Positions 47,719 to 55,365 of a stretch of 64,000 bases of DNA are shown here, piece by piece. The stretch is taken from positions 3,720,001 to 3,784,000 of the forward strand of contig OZ244842.1 of assembly GCA_965220835.1 (NCBI GenBank), written 5' to 3'. Each line of letters begins with the position of its first letter. The first letter of the stretch is position 1. Made by a program: the position numbers and the translations under genes. The notes below the pieces were generated by a model that saw nothing but the letters and a program-made list of their open reading frames with translations, ran no database searches and was not told the origin of the DNA. Origin of the DNA: Azophilus sp965220835. GTDB lineage: Bacteria; Pseudomonadota; Gammaproteobacteria; Pseudomonadales; Azotimanducaceae.

Positions 47719-48705
47719 TCAATACGAGTCCTCCTTGCCCGAAGACGATTCTATTTGTGATGCGTACCGGAGATGCCCTTGAATGCGAGCTATATCTTCC
47801 TCCCGGATTTTTCCCTGTTCATACAAGTGCCGGTATGCCCGTACTCTATTGCGATAGCCCTTTGTAAGCCTAATCTTTTCACCGTGCACCAAAAGTCCAT
47901 GAACCTTGAGCCGCTGCGGGAGCTTCACGACAGACACTTTTCGTTCTGACAGTCGCCAAACGCTCCTTTCAAAGGTGCTTTTGAGCCGCCCAATTAGATC
48001 TTTGGGAGGGACACCTCTTCCAGAAAAAACAATATCGTCCGCATAGCGTGTGAAAGTGGCATCGCAATTGCTCGCAATCTCTGCGATGGCAGCGTCAATC
48101 GGATGCAGCGCAATGTTTGAGATCACTGGACTAGTGGGTGACCCTTGGGTAAGCCTCCCGTGAAAACACAGAAGGCGGCATAAAGCGGCCTTGCTCTCGT
48201 CCGATCGATAGCCTAAACGAGAAAGCGCTTTTCGAACCTCGTGTTCAGGCGTGGAGGGAAAGAAGTTCTCTATATCTAGTGAGGCTACCCATTCAGCGCT
48301 CTGATGCATGCGAGCTGCGGTAATGTGCGATCGCCCGCGCACAAACCCATGCACTGCTTCATGCGCGTCCCATTTCCGCTCAAAGTGAACAGATAACCAC
48401 TTCTGAACAATCTTAAGTGCAACATACGGGGCTTCGATCTGACGAGTGGATCGCCCCTTTGGGATCTCGAAAACACGATAGTGTTGATACGTACGATTAA
48501 GGAGGGACCAGACAAAACTGGGGTGGTAACCAATCATTACTGCAATAGCATTTAATGAAGTTACCGGTGGAAGCCCGGCTTCGTACAGCCTTGTGATTTC
48601 CTCCTCTTCGCCCTTTGAGCATCTATCTCCTAGAGCCAAGACTATCTCTTTTACGCTACCAGCGCTAAAAGCTAGACTTTCGAGAATTTGAAGTGGGAGC
48701 CTCAT
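47719..48705 (-). CDS. Retron-type reverse transcriptase
   Basis: This reverse transcriptase of 328 residues reverse-transcribes part of its adjacent RNA to make msDNA. The RT blocks are in order: RVFEIPKGRSTRQIEAP, VHGFVRGRSH, catalytic Asp in VASLDIENFFPST (about 143-149), GRLTQGSPTSPVISNIAL (about 185-200), and the active site FTRYADDIVFSG (YADD 221-224). Two retron hallmarks are present in variant form: AARMH where retrons have NAxxH, and VHG (268-270) where they have VTG. I start at ATG 48705; an open frame to 48849 merely runs through the RNA locus. The start codon lies at the end of the msr-msd RNA, whose a2 repeat overlaps it. Two coupled genes precede the RNA. Confidence 0.9.
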   Translation of the reverse strand: MRLPLQILESLAFSAGSVKEIVLALGDRCSKGEEEEITRLYEAGLPPVTSLNAIAVMIGYHPSFVWSLLNRTYQHYRVFEIPKGRSTRQIEAPYVALKIVQKWLSVHFERKWDAHEAVHGFVRGRSHITAARMHQSAEWVASLDIENFFPSTPEHEVRKALSRLGYRSDESKAALCRLLCFHGRLTQGSPTSPVISNIALHPIDAAIAEIASNCDATFTRYADDIVFSGRGVPPKDLIGRLKSTFERSVWRLSERKVSVVKLPQRLKVHGLLVHGEKIRLTKGYRNRVRAYRHLYEQGKIREEDIARIQGHLRYASQIESSSGKEDSY

Positions 48706-48841
48706 TAGCAAAGTCCTGTCTTTCGGAAGAGCTGGCCGTGGGGCCAGCAATTCGAAGGATTGCTGGCCCCACGGCCAGGTCCTTCTGTGTCCCACCAAGG
48801 CTTGTGGGCATGATGCACACCCTCGCCCGAGGCTCCCACTT
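48691..48841 (-). ncRNA. Retron msr-msd RNA locus with 13-bp a1/a2 repeat
   Basis: On the minus strand AAGTGGGAGCCTC (48841-48829, a1) is perfectly complementary to GAGGCTCCCACTT (48703-48691, a2), enclosing about 125 nt. The interior folds into an msr-like hairpin at 48810-48788 (CCCACAAG pairing with CTTGGTGGG, one bulge), and a long msd-like hairpin at 48778-48732 with a 20-bp perfect stem and 7-nt loop. GGGCGAGG directly after a1 resembles the branch-guanosine region in known retrons, but the exact G is not certain. Position, a few bases after the upstream gene and overlapping the RT start, is standard for retrons. Ends are approximate. Confidence 0.8.
48732..48778 (-). repeat. msd-like hairpin, 20-bp perfect inverted repeat
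   Basis: Arms at 48732-48751 and 48759-48778 (CTGGCCGTGGGGCCAGCAAT and its exact complement) flank TCGAAGG. Each arm is itself a small palindrome (CTGGCC around GTGG). No T-tract follows on either strand, so it is not a simple terminator. It is the predicted template for the msDNA stem. Confidence 0.85.
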
Positions 48842-48848
48842 GCCAACA

Positions 48849-49577
48849 CTACAATTCTCCGCGCGCCAAAGCAAGGGCTCGAACAACGTCTGGACTATTC
48901 CTGTCCCTTCCCGTTCCGAGTGTAGAAATACCTTGAAGCGACAGCATGTATTGTCCACTGCTTTTCCGGATCACGTGCCCCGATTTTCTGGCTCGGTCCA
49001 GCTCGTGGCTCAGCCAATCATCACTCGGAATCGAAAACTCCCTCCTTTCTAATGCTATCCGGAGTTTCTCAACCGAGCTCGGCGCGATAATCCGAAGCAC
49101 TCTGAGAACTGCAGTTGATGTTGGCAGGTTGTCAGTGTTCGTGACGTACACTGCAGCTAGTTCAATTTCCAAATCCCCAAGAACTTCTCCGACCTGGAGT
49201 TTCACACTTTGCAGGTCATCAGCAGTCAGCTGGTCATTGGCGTCTAGCCACAGACTTGATTTTCTACCTTCCAGTGACAGTATTGAGTTAAGAATTCTGT
49301 TTGGAAACTTGCGGAAGAGCATATTCCTTACAAGTTTATCAATCGACTTGTGTTCTTCATCTATCACTATGGGAGTTAATTGAAGTCCAAGTTGCTGAGC
49401 CTGTTTGGCGATCCAGAATAGTTCTCTGGGCCCCGGTCTTTTTCGACCTCTTTTGTCTTTTGTGGACCTTATGAAGGCAAAAATTCGCTTGTCTTCGCTG
49501 CTAGATGGTATGACGCGCCCGAGTACCGATAAGCCAAATTCACGCAAGAGGGCTTCAATTTGGTCAACTTCACTCAT
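48849..49577 (-). CDS. Retron-associated protein with C-terminal winged helix, candidate effector
   Basis: I do not recognise this 242-residue protein. The N-terminal ~140 residues form an alpha/beta region (VLGRVIPSSSEDKRIFAFIR, LGLQLTPIVIDEEHKSIDKL, SSLWLDANDQLTADDLQSVK). The C-terminal part looks like a winged helix: LSHELDRARKSGHVIRKSSG followed by QYMLSLQGI, then a tail SPDVVRALALARG. I chose the ATG at 49577, which overlaps the stop of the HEPN-like gene by 8 bases; an earlier start at 49598 is possible. It ends 8 bases before the retron a1 repeat. Context makes it the likely effector or msDNA-sensing partner; its catalytic activity, if any, is not visible. Confidence 0.7.
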   Translation of the reverse strand: MSEVDQIEALLREFGLSVLGRVIPSSSEDKRIFAFIRSTKDKRGRKRPGPRELFWIAKQAQQLGLQLTPIVIDEEHKSIDKLVRNMLFRKFPNRILNSILSLEGRKSSLWLDANDQLTADDLQSVKLQVGEVLGDLEIELAAVYVTNTDNLPTSTAVLRVLRIIAPSSVEKLRIALERREFSIPSDDWLSHELDRARKSGHVIRKSSGQYMLSLQGISTLGTGRDRNSPDVVRALALARGEL

Positions 49578-50079
49578 AGATTTGCTGCCAAGCCCCACTG
49601 AGATGTTTGGCCAATGTGCTAATGATCTCGTACCAACTGTGAGCTCGAGTTACGTCAATTTCCTTTAAGGAAAACCTATCCGAGCTAGTGAAATCTACTT
49701 GAACATCTGTTTCGTAGTCAGCTGTTATTCTAACCGCGAGCGCTTCTTCATAGGTTTTGGCCATTTCCTGCACGGATTTTAGCGCCTTGTCCAATAGTTT
49801 TACGAGTTGGCTATCGTTTCTTCGGCGGGCTGCATTTCGTTCTCTCTTCAGTCTTTTTGTGACTTCCCCTTTGAGTACTTCGGGGAAGGCGCTGTGATTG
49901 GCACTTTCCCACTTTCGCTCCATTTTACCAAGAAGCTCTCTGACCAAATGAAAGCATGCATAGTAGTATCGGTTGTAGGCGGAACGGGCGAATGCGTCTC
50001 GGTCCGAGGATTCGGGATTGTGCGCCTGAATCTGAAGATGGTGTGCCACCTTTTGCATTGGGTCTTGATACTTGGTCAC
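49570..50079 (-). CDS. HEPN-like protein of the retron operon
   Basis: This 169-residue, mainly helical protein has a HEPN-like core: FARSAYNRYYYACFHLVREL (about residues 29-48) followed by charged helices, and VRITADYETDV, which recalls the R-x-x-A-D-Y segment of HEPN proteins. The RNase motif R-x4-6-H is not evident, so it may be a non-catalytic or divergent member acting as a toxin partner or regulator. It starts with GTG at 50079; an ATG at 50058 is an alternative. It overlaps the next gene by 8 bases and is the first gene of the operon HEPN, winged-helix protein, msr-msd, RT. The region is lower in G+C than its surroundings. Confidence 0.65.
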   Translation of the reverse strand: MTKYQDPMQKVAHHLQIQAHNPESSDRDAFARSAYNRYYYACFHLVRELLGKMERKWESANHSAFPEVLKGEVTKRLKRERNAARRRNDSQLVKLLDKALKSVQEMAKTYEEALAVRITADYETDVQVDFTSSDRFSLKEIDVTRAHSWYEIISTLAKHLSGAWQQIYE

Positions 50080-50611
50080 TTTATTGGACTTTCATGAGCG
50101 GGCATTCGTGGACTTGATAAAGGAAAGAGATATACGAAGTGGTCGGAGGTGAAAAGGATATCATCGATTGTGCGCTAGTGCGTAAAGGCGGTCTCGCCAG
50201 CCCTCACTATACCTTGCAGTATCAGCGTGTCGTGGTAGCCGAATATGACGCGGTTGGGCGGCGGCTGCTCCCTAAATGGGGACGTAGAAATGGCGATTGT
50301 GCCAAATGAAGAAAAGATCTCTCGAAAACACCCGCTGATCCACCTTTGCAGCCACTCGTTGGACGTCAGGGCTTTAGTGCGGGGCGACCCGTTGATGTCG
50401 TCATGTCCCAAGTTGGGTAAGTTCAGTGAATGTTCGGAAAAACTGTGCTTGAACTGAATCGTGTGTTTCAGCGAAGGACTTCATAGGGCTCAAGGTCCTC
50501 TCTAGAATCGGCAACTTGCTTGCGCGGACTGCTTCCCTGAAGAGCCTCCGATACGCGGTAGGGATTGGAATCAGTGCTTGGCGCATCCCTTGAACCGCTT
50601 TTTCACTTGAC
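50080..50611. other. Gap between retron operon and BrnA-like gene
   Basis: This 532-base stretch should contain the promoter of the retron operon at its left end. Two overlapping minus-strand frames (50401-50586 and 50175-50411) could be pieces of one decayed gene, but neither has a recognisable domain or ribosome site, so I do not call them. No RNA gene or repeat was seen. Confidence 0.4.
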
Positions 50612-50911
50612 TCAGCAACTCCTTAGTAGGTTGAGGCACATTTGGTCCCGCAAGATTCGGTTGATTGAGGTTTTGTAGGCGCGCCTAGCGGGGGGTGAGC
50701 CTTTGAACCACTCGATCACGTCGGCATCAAGGCGCAGGGTGATTTGTTGCTTGATTGGGCGGTGGAACTTGCCCCGACTGCCACTCGACCAGTCCGGTGC
50801 CTCGGGAAAGTCGCTGGTGTCGGTCTGTTCATCGGGCAGGGCTTCCAGTGCCTGAACTTCCGCCGCCTGTTGCGGAGACAGCGGTTCGATTTTGCTGGAC
50901 TTGCGCGTCAT
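50612..50911 (-). CDS. BrnA-like antitoxin (orphan)
   Basis: This 99-residue protein has a ribbon-helix-helix end as in BrnA antitoxins: KQQITLRLDADVIEWFKG followed by YKTSINRILRDQM, preceded by an acidic linker with FPEAPDW. BrnA normally represses and neutralises the RNase BrnT encoded just upstream, but no BrnT-like frame is present here, so the gene appears to be an orphan. I chose ATG 50911 (MTRKSSKIEP); the open frame to 51013 lies in the promoter gap. It is divergent from the DUF4143 ATPase gene. The last residues (CLNLLRSC) are unlike typical family ends and may be an extension. Confidence 0.7.
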   Translation of the reverse strand: MTRKSSKIEPLSPQQAAEVQALEALPDEQTDTSDFPEAPDWSSGSRGKFHRPIKQQITLRLDADVIEWFKGSPPARRAYKTSINRILRDQMCLNLLRSC

Positions 50912-51032
50912 AACGGAAGAGTAGCTAGGCTTGCTGAGGCAATCAATGCTTCTGGCATAGGCGTCGTCGTCGTTGACCCAAGAACACTCATGATTTATTT
51001 TTGGTTTCACCAAAAAGACTCATGTCTTAACC

Positions 51033-52178
51033 GTGCCCGACCTGACCCGCCACCGCTACATCGCTGATGATTGCCTGCAGGACCTGGACGAGAAGCTGGT
51101 GTTCGTAGGCGGCCCTCGACAGGTGGGCAAGACCACTTTGGCACTGCACCTGCTCGGCGGTGAGCGGGGCGCCGGTCACCCCGCTTACCTGAACTGGGAC
51201 ATCGCCGCGCACCGTCAGCGGATTCTTGCCGGCGAACTGCCGGCTGAGCGGTTGGTCGTCTTGGACGAAGTCCACAAGTTCGCCCGCTGGCGAGGCTTGC
51301 TCAAGGGCTTCTATGATGAGCACTTTCCAGTGCGCAGCGCCTTGGTCATCGGCTCCGCCCGGTTGGACCACTACCGCAAGGGCGGTGATTCCCTGCAAGG
51401 GCGCTACCACTACCACCGGCTGCATCCATACTCGCTGATGGAAATGAGCAACGCACCAACGGAGAGCGACTTGCAGGCGTTACTCCGCTTCGGCGGTTTC
51501 CCGGAACCCTTGGCTCGGCAGAATGAAACCCACTGGCGGCGCTGGCAGCGCGAACGGCAAGCGCGGGTGTTTGCGGAAGACCTGACCAGTCTGGAACGGG
51601 TCAATGAAGTGAGCTTGCTGGAACTGCTGTTGACTGCGCTTTTGACCCGTGTGGGCTCGCCTTTGTCCCTGCAGGCGTTGCGCGAGGAACTGCAGGTGTC
51701 CCATGACTCGGTACGCCGATGGCTGACGATCTTCGACAACCTCTATCTGACGTTTCGCCTCTCACCGTTCGGCGCACCCAAGGTGCGGGCCGTGAAGAAG
51801 GAGCAGAAGCTCTACCTGTGGGATTGGTCGGTACTTGAGGAGGCGGGTCCACGCTTCGAAAACCTAGTGGCGGCCCAGCTTCTGAAGTTCTGCCATCAAC
51901 GGGAGGACACGCAAGGGTTCAGCATGGATCTGCGCTATTTGCGCGATACGGATCGCCGGGAGGTGGACTTCGTGGTGCTCCAGGGCAGCAACCCGCTGTT
52001 CGCAGTGGAATGCAAGGCTCAAGGCAGGCAACTATCGCCGCACTTGCGCTACTTCCGAGACCGCACGGACATCCCCGCGTTCTATCAAGTCCACCTAGGC
52101 AGCGAGGACTACCAATCCGCAAGGGGCATTCGCGTGCTGCCCTTCACCACCTTTGTGCGAGAGCTTGCGCTGCCCTGA
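51033..52178 (+). CDS. AAA-type ATPase with DUF4143 C-terminal domain
   Basis: This 381-residue P-loop ATPase has Walker A FVGGPRQVGKTTLALHLLGG, Walker B LVVLDEVHKFARW, and a sensor-like VIGSARLDHYRKGGDSLQGR. A winged-helix linker follows (about 225-260, LREELQVSHDSVRRWLTIFD), and the C-terminal DUF4143 region has REVDFVVLQGSNPLFAVECK, an arrangement reminiscent of PD-(D/E)XK nucleases (D...E-x-K). Such proteins are widespread in accessory regions and of unclear function. It starts with GTG. Its 3' end converges with an acyl-CoA dehydrogenase gene 18 bases away. It may be part of the same mobile island as the retron. Confidence 0.85.
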   Translation: MPDLTRHRYIADDCLQDLDEKLVFVGGPRQVGKTTLALHLLGGERGAGHPAYLNWDIAAHRQRILAGELPAERLVVLDEVHKFARWRGLLKGFYDEHFPVRSALVIGSARLDHYRKGGDSLQGRYHYHRLHPYSLMEMSNAPTESDLQALLRFGGFPEPLARQNETHWRRWQRERQARVFAEDLTSLERVNEVSLLELLLTALLTRVGSPLSLQALREELQVSHDSVRRWLTIFDNLYLTFRLSPFGAPKVRAVKKEQKLYLWDWSVLEEAGPRFENLVAAQLLKFCHQREDTQGFSMDLRYLRDTDRREVDFVVLQGSNPLFAVECKAQGRQLSPHLRYFRDRTDIPAFYQVHLGSEDYQSARGIRVLPFTTFVRELALP

Positions 52179-52195
52179 AGCGAGGGCTGGACGCC

Positions 52196-53425
52196 CTACT
52201 CAAACAGCTCTCCCCCGCAGGCCGAGGCCGTGGTGCCGTGCTTCTCGAAGGCCTTGATCACGTTGGCGCCGGCTCGCCAGCGATGCACCTCGTCCGGGCC
52301 ATCCACCAGGCGTTGTGAGCGAATGCCCGTGTACCAGCGGGCCAAGGGGGTGTCGTGGCTGTAGCCGAGGGCGCCGTGCAGCTGGATGGCGGTGTCCACC
52401 ACTTGGTGCACCATGTTGGCCAGGAACACCTTGGCGATGCCGTTCTCTTGGCGCAGATCCATGCCCTTCTCCGCCTTGTAGGCAATGTGCAGCAGCATCA
52501 GGCGGGCCTTGTAGATTTCCGCGGCGCAGTCCGCCAGCATCCAGCGCACGCCTTGGCGATCCGCCAAGCGCTTGCCGAAGGTCTCGCGCTTGACCACGTG
52601 GGCAGCGGCTAGGTCCAGCGCCCGCTGCGCCATCGCCACGTTGTGCATGCCATGCCGCAGCCGCCCATAGGCCAAGCGGTGCTGGCCCATGTTGAAGCCT
52701 TGGCCGCGGCCGCCGAGCAGGTTGTCGCGGGGCACCCTTAAGTTCTCGATCTTGACCTCGGAGTGGGAGCCGCCCAGCTTCAAGCCGAGTTCGGTGTGGG
52801 GCTGCATGGTCTCGATGTTGCGCACAATCTGGTAGCCCGGATTCGGCAGTTCCACGATGAAGGTGCTGTAGCGCTCGTGGCGGGGCGCCTCGGGGTCGGT
52901 CTTCGCCATGACCACCGCAATGTCCGCCACGCTGGCGGATGAGCTGAACCACTTCTCGCCGTTCAAGACCCATTCATCGCCCTCGAGCACGGCGCTGGTC
53001 TGCATGCCTGTTGCGTCAGCGCCGGCGGCCTTCTCGGTCATGGAGTAGCAAATCCGCTTCTCGCCGTTCAGCAGGGGCTTGAGGAAGCGCTCCCTCTGGT
53101 CTTCCGTGCCGTGCTCGAGCAGGGTCAGCATGGTGGCGTCGTCCGGCCCTTGGGTGTTCAGCGCCAAGGCGCCCAGGAAGCTCTCGCCGAGCTCCATCTG
53201 CACTAAGGCGTTGGCCAAGGGCCGCAGCCCCATGCCGCCGTGCTCCTCGGGCACGAAGGGGCACCACAGGCCTTGGCTGCGGGCCTTGCCGCGCAACTCG
53301 GCCAGCACCTCCTCGAAGTTGTCGGCGGTGCATCGCTCTTCAGCGGGGTGACACTCCTGCTGCACGAACTCGCGCACCTTGTTGCGTACGGCTTTGGTGG
53401 CCTCGGGTATTTCAAAGTCAATCAT
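52196..53425 (-). CDS. Acyl-CoA dehydrogenase, ACAD10/11-like
   Basis: This 409-residue acyl-CoA dehydrogenase starts at the ATG at 53425 (MIDFEIPEATKAVRNKVREF). An open frame upstream of it runs antisense-like through the kinase gene and is not part of this protein. It has CYSMTEKAAGADATGMQTSA at the flavin site, WVLNGEKWFSSSASVADIA, and the C-terminal VDGPDEVHRWRAGANVIKAF, which is the pattern of ACAD10/11-type enzymes that act on unusual acyl-CoA such as hydroxyacyl-CoA. It is a single gene with about 98 bases to the next gene upstream. Confidence 0.9.
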   Translation of the reverse strand: MIDFEIPEATKAVRNKVREFVQQECHPAEERCTADNFEEVLAELRGKARSQGLWCPFVPEEHGGMGLRPLANALVQMELGESFLGALALNTQGPDDATMLTLLEHGTEDQRERFLKPLLNGEKRICYSMTEKAAGADATGMQTSAVLEGDEWVLNGEKWFSSSASVADIAVVMAKTDPEAPRHERYSTFIVELPNPGYQIVRNIETMQPHTELGLKLGGSHSEVKIENLRVPRDNLLGGRGQGFNMGQHRLAYGRLRHGMHNVAMAQRALDLAAAHVVKRETFGKRLADRQGVRWMLADCAAEIYKARLMLLHIAYKAEKGMDLRQENGIAKVFLANMVHQVVDTAIQLHGALGYSHDTPLARWYTGIRSQRLVDGPDEVHRWRAGANVIKAFEKHGTTASACGGELFE

Positions 53426-53523
53426 GTTGGGTCCGGTAGTTGAAGGATGGGGAAGGGCAGCAACATAGCAGAAGCCTTGCCGGGGGTGTAGTGCGTTACC
53501 TTGACCCACAAGTGTGCTGGTCG

Positions 53524-54165
53524 CTAGCCAGCGCGGGCTCCCCCGCCTCGATGCGCGGCCGCTTTTGAAACCTCGAAGGAACGGGCGAACGCTTCCGCTT
53601 CGCGCCCCGACTTCAAGCGCACGAAGCGGATGTGGGACCAGCGTGGGTCCGCCATCCAGGCAAGCATCTGGCTGCGCTTTCTGCGGTGCTGCGTGACGAT
53701 CCAGTAGATCAGCGATCTTTCCTTTCGCCAAACCAGAAAGTGTTGCCAGAACCCCTCCACATTGGTGCCCCACAGTAGCTCCCGGCTGCGGGCACGCTGC
53801 CAAGACCGAACCAGATGGCGTTTCAGCAGCAAGGGCATCGGCAAGTCCAGCCAGATTACCGTTTCCAGGTTGGCCCAGAACGACCGCTGCGATGTCTCCG
53901 AATAGGAACCGGCCACAACCCAAGCATCGCTCCGGGTGGCTTGGCGGAAGCGCCGCTCCAGTTCGTTGGGGTTGGCTTCGTTGAGGCTGACCCAGCCCGG
54001 CTGCCAATTGAGCGCGTCGAGTTCCACGAATTTCGCATCAAGGGCCTTCGCTAGGCGACTGGCCAAGGTGCTCTTGCCGGAGCAGCTATTGCCGATTACA
54101 TGCACGCGCTGACCGATGGTGAACGAGCGGGCGGACTCGCCGATTTCCGGCTCAACGGATTGCAT
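53524..54165 (-). CDS. P-loop adenylate-kinase-like protein
   Basis: This 213-residue P-loop NTPase resembles small adenylate-kinase-like proteins often annotated as DNA topology modulation or FlaR-like. It has Walker A VHVIGNSCSGKSTLASRLAK near residue 22, then FVELDALNWQPGWVSL with the family Asp, VVAGSYSETSQRSFW, and TVIWLDLPMPLLLKRHLVRS with the lid Arg residues. The substrate is unknown. It starts with ATG. A hairpin-repeat region separates it from the divergent epimerase gene. Confidence 0.85.
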   Translation of the reverse strand: MQSVEPEIGESARSFTIGQRVHVIGNSCSGKSTLASRLAKALDAKFVELDALNWQPGWVSLNEANPNELERRFRQATRSDAWVVAGSYSETSQRSFWANLETVIWLDLPMPLLLKRHLVRSWQRARSRELLWGTNVEGFWQHFLVWRKERSLIYWIVTQHRRKRSQMLAWMADPRWSHIRFVRLKSGREAEAFARSFEVSKAAAHRGGGARAG

Positions 54166-54489
54166 GTTCCCATTGCGCCAAGGATGGAGAATTACTGTGA
54201 AGCAGCCGGGGTGCCCGCTTATCCCAAGGGGTGTCCAAGCTTACGGCACGACGAACCCCTGCGAAAAGGTATGGCGCTGCGCGCCCGTCCTAATGCGGGG
54301 TGCGCTCAAGCCTATGGAGCTGGTTCCAACGAAGGTCGGCTCGAGGGGGTCCCGCCCTCGCTTCGAATCATACATGTTTCATGGGACGTAGATGAGTGTG
54401 CGCGTTGCCGAAGGCAACGTAGGAAGCCGGGTGGGAAAGTGACTCACTTGTTAACCTATCCCGCGATCAAGAAACAAGGGGAGGGGGGC
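54166..54489. repeat. Intergenic region with dispersed hairpin modules
   Basis: This 324-base gap between divergent genes has no gene. It contains a GTCCCGCCCTCGCTTCG core near 54346 and a CGTTGCC/GGCAACG hairpin around GAA (54403-54419) with the CCGAAGG centre shared by the hairpin family. A GCGCGCCCGTCC stretch near 54279 recalls 63071. The promoters of both genes should lie here. Confidence 0.6.
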
Positions 54490-55239
54490 GTGAACATTCT
54501 GGTTACTGGCATGAGCGGCTTGATCGGCGCGGCGGTGCGGCGGCAATTGGCGTCGCGGGCGCGGCTGTCGGCGCTGAATCGGAGTGCGGTGGAGGGAGTG
54601 CCCACCACGCGGGCGGACTTGGCTGACCTTAAGGCCATCAGGCCTGCGTTCGACGGGCAGGAAACGGTCATCCACCTAGCCGCGAAGGCCGGCGAAAACT
54701 TCAGTTGGGAAGAACTGCTGCAAACCAACATCGTTGGCACCCGCAATGTGCTTGAGGCGGCGCGGGAAGCAGGCTGCAAGCGGGTGGTGTTTGCCAGCAG
54801 CGGAGCCACCGTGGCCGGCTGGGAACTGGAAGAGCCTTACAAGGCCTTGGTCGAGGGACGCTATGACGAGGTGCCGGAGCGCTGGCGGCTGATCCGTCAC
54901 GATGAGGCCGTGCGGCCGCGTGGCGTGTACGGTGCCACCAAGGTCTGGGGCGAAGCCATTTGCCGCCATGTGGCGGATGGTTCGCCGCTGTCGGTGCTCT
55001 GCGTGCGCATCGGCTACGTCAATGCCGAAGACCGGCCCACCGATCCGCGCCACTTCGCGGTGTGGTGCTCCCAACGCGACATTGCTGCCGCCATCGAACT
55101 CTGCGTCGATGCGCCACCTAGCCTCAAGTACGATGTTCTGTTTGCGAACTCCCGCAACCGATGGGGCTACCGAGATCTTTCCCATACGGAGGATGTGCTC
55201 GGCTTCGTCCCCGAATCGAGTGCCGAAGACCACCGCTGA
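54490..55239 (+). CDS. NAD(P)-dependent epimerase/dehydratase (extended SDR)
   Basis: This 249-residue short-chain dehydrogenase of the extended class starts at GTG 54490, preceded by GGAGGGGGG. It has the NAD-binding VNILVTGMSGLIGAAVRRQL, VIHLAAKAGENFSWEELLQT, the catalytic Ser region VVFASSGATVAGW, and Tyr-x3-Lys in RGVYGATKVWGEAI. It is closest in form to small uronate dehydrogenase/epimerase-like SDRs. The substrate, probably a nucleotide sugar or uronate, is not settled. The Pol IV gene follows after 126 bases of repeat-containing sequence. Confidence 0.85.
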   Translation: MNILVTGMSGLIGAAVRRQLASRARLSALNRSAVEGVPTTRADLADLKAIRPAFDGQETVIHLAAKAGENFSWEELLQTNIVGTRNVLEAAREAGCKRVVFASSGATVAGWELEEPYKALVEGRYDEVPERWRLIRHDEAVRPRGVYGATKVWGEAICRHVADGSPLSVLCVRIGYVNAEDRPTDPRHFAVWCSQRDIAAAIELCVDAPPSLKYDVLFANSRNRWGYRDLSHTEDVLGFVPESSAEDHR

Positions 55240-55365
55240 TTGCCGCGTGGGCATCGCGCTGGGTTGCGCGTCAACGCGAGACTCTTAATCGAGGGCGGGA
55301 CGGTGTGCGTTGCGCTCGCGCAACCCACTGGTTATCAGCGCTGGCGTGGCGGGTATGATGTTGGC
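55240..55365. repeat. Hairpin-repeat gap upstream of dinB
   Basis: The 126-base gap contains CGAGGGCGGGAC near 55287 and a GTTGCG/CGCAAC hairpin around CTCG (near 55309), the same modules found at 54346, 63081 and 27398. No gene is seen; in-frame extension of dinB into it is not supported. Confidence 0.55.

Noticed and set aside
48732..48778. Long hairpin as a rho-independent terminator of the winged-helix gene
   Set aside because: No T-tract follows on either strand and it is enclosed by the a1/a2 repeat, so an msd stem explains it better.
48706..48849. Upstream extension of the RT reading frame
   Set aside because: This stretch is the msr-msd RNA locus; the translated sequence does not resemble an RT N-terminus, and the ATG at 48705 gives normal retron RT length.
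50175..50586. Two overlapping small minus-strand frames
   Set aside because: Could be pieces of one broken gene, but nothing recognisable is left and there is no initiation signal.
50912..51032. A BrnT toxin upstream of the BrnA-like gene
   Set aside because: The gap is only about 120 bases and has no suitable frame; the toxin is absent.
53426..54007. N-terminal extension of the 52196 acyl-CoA dehydrogenase frame
   Set aside because: It overlaps the P-loop kinase gene in another frame and has no homology; the protein starts naturally at ATG 53425.
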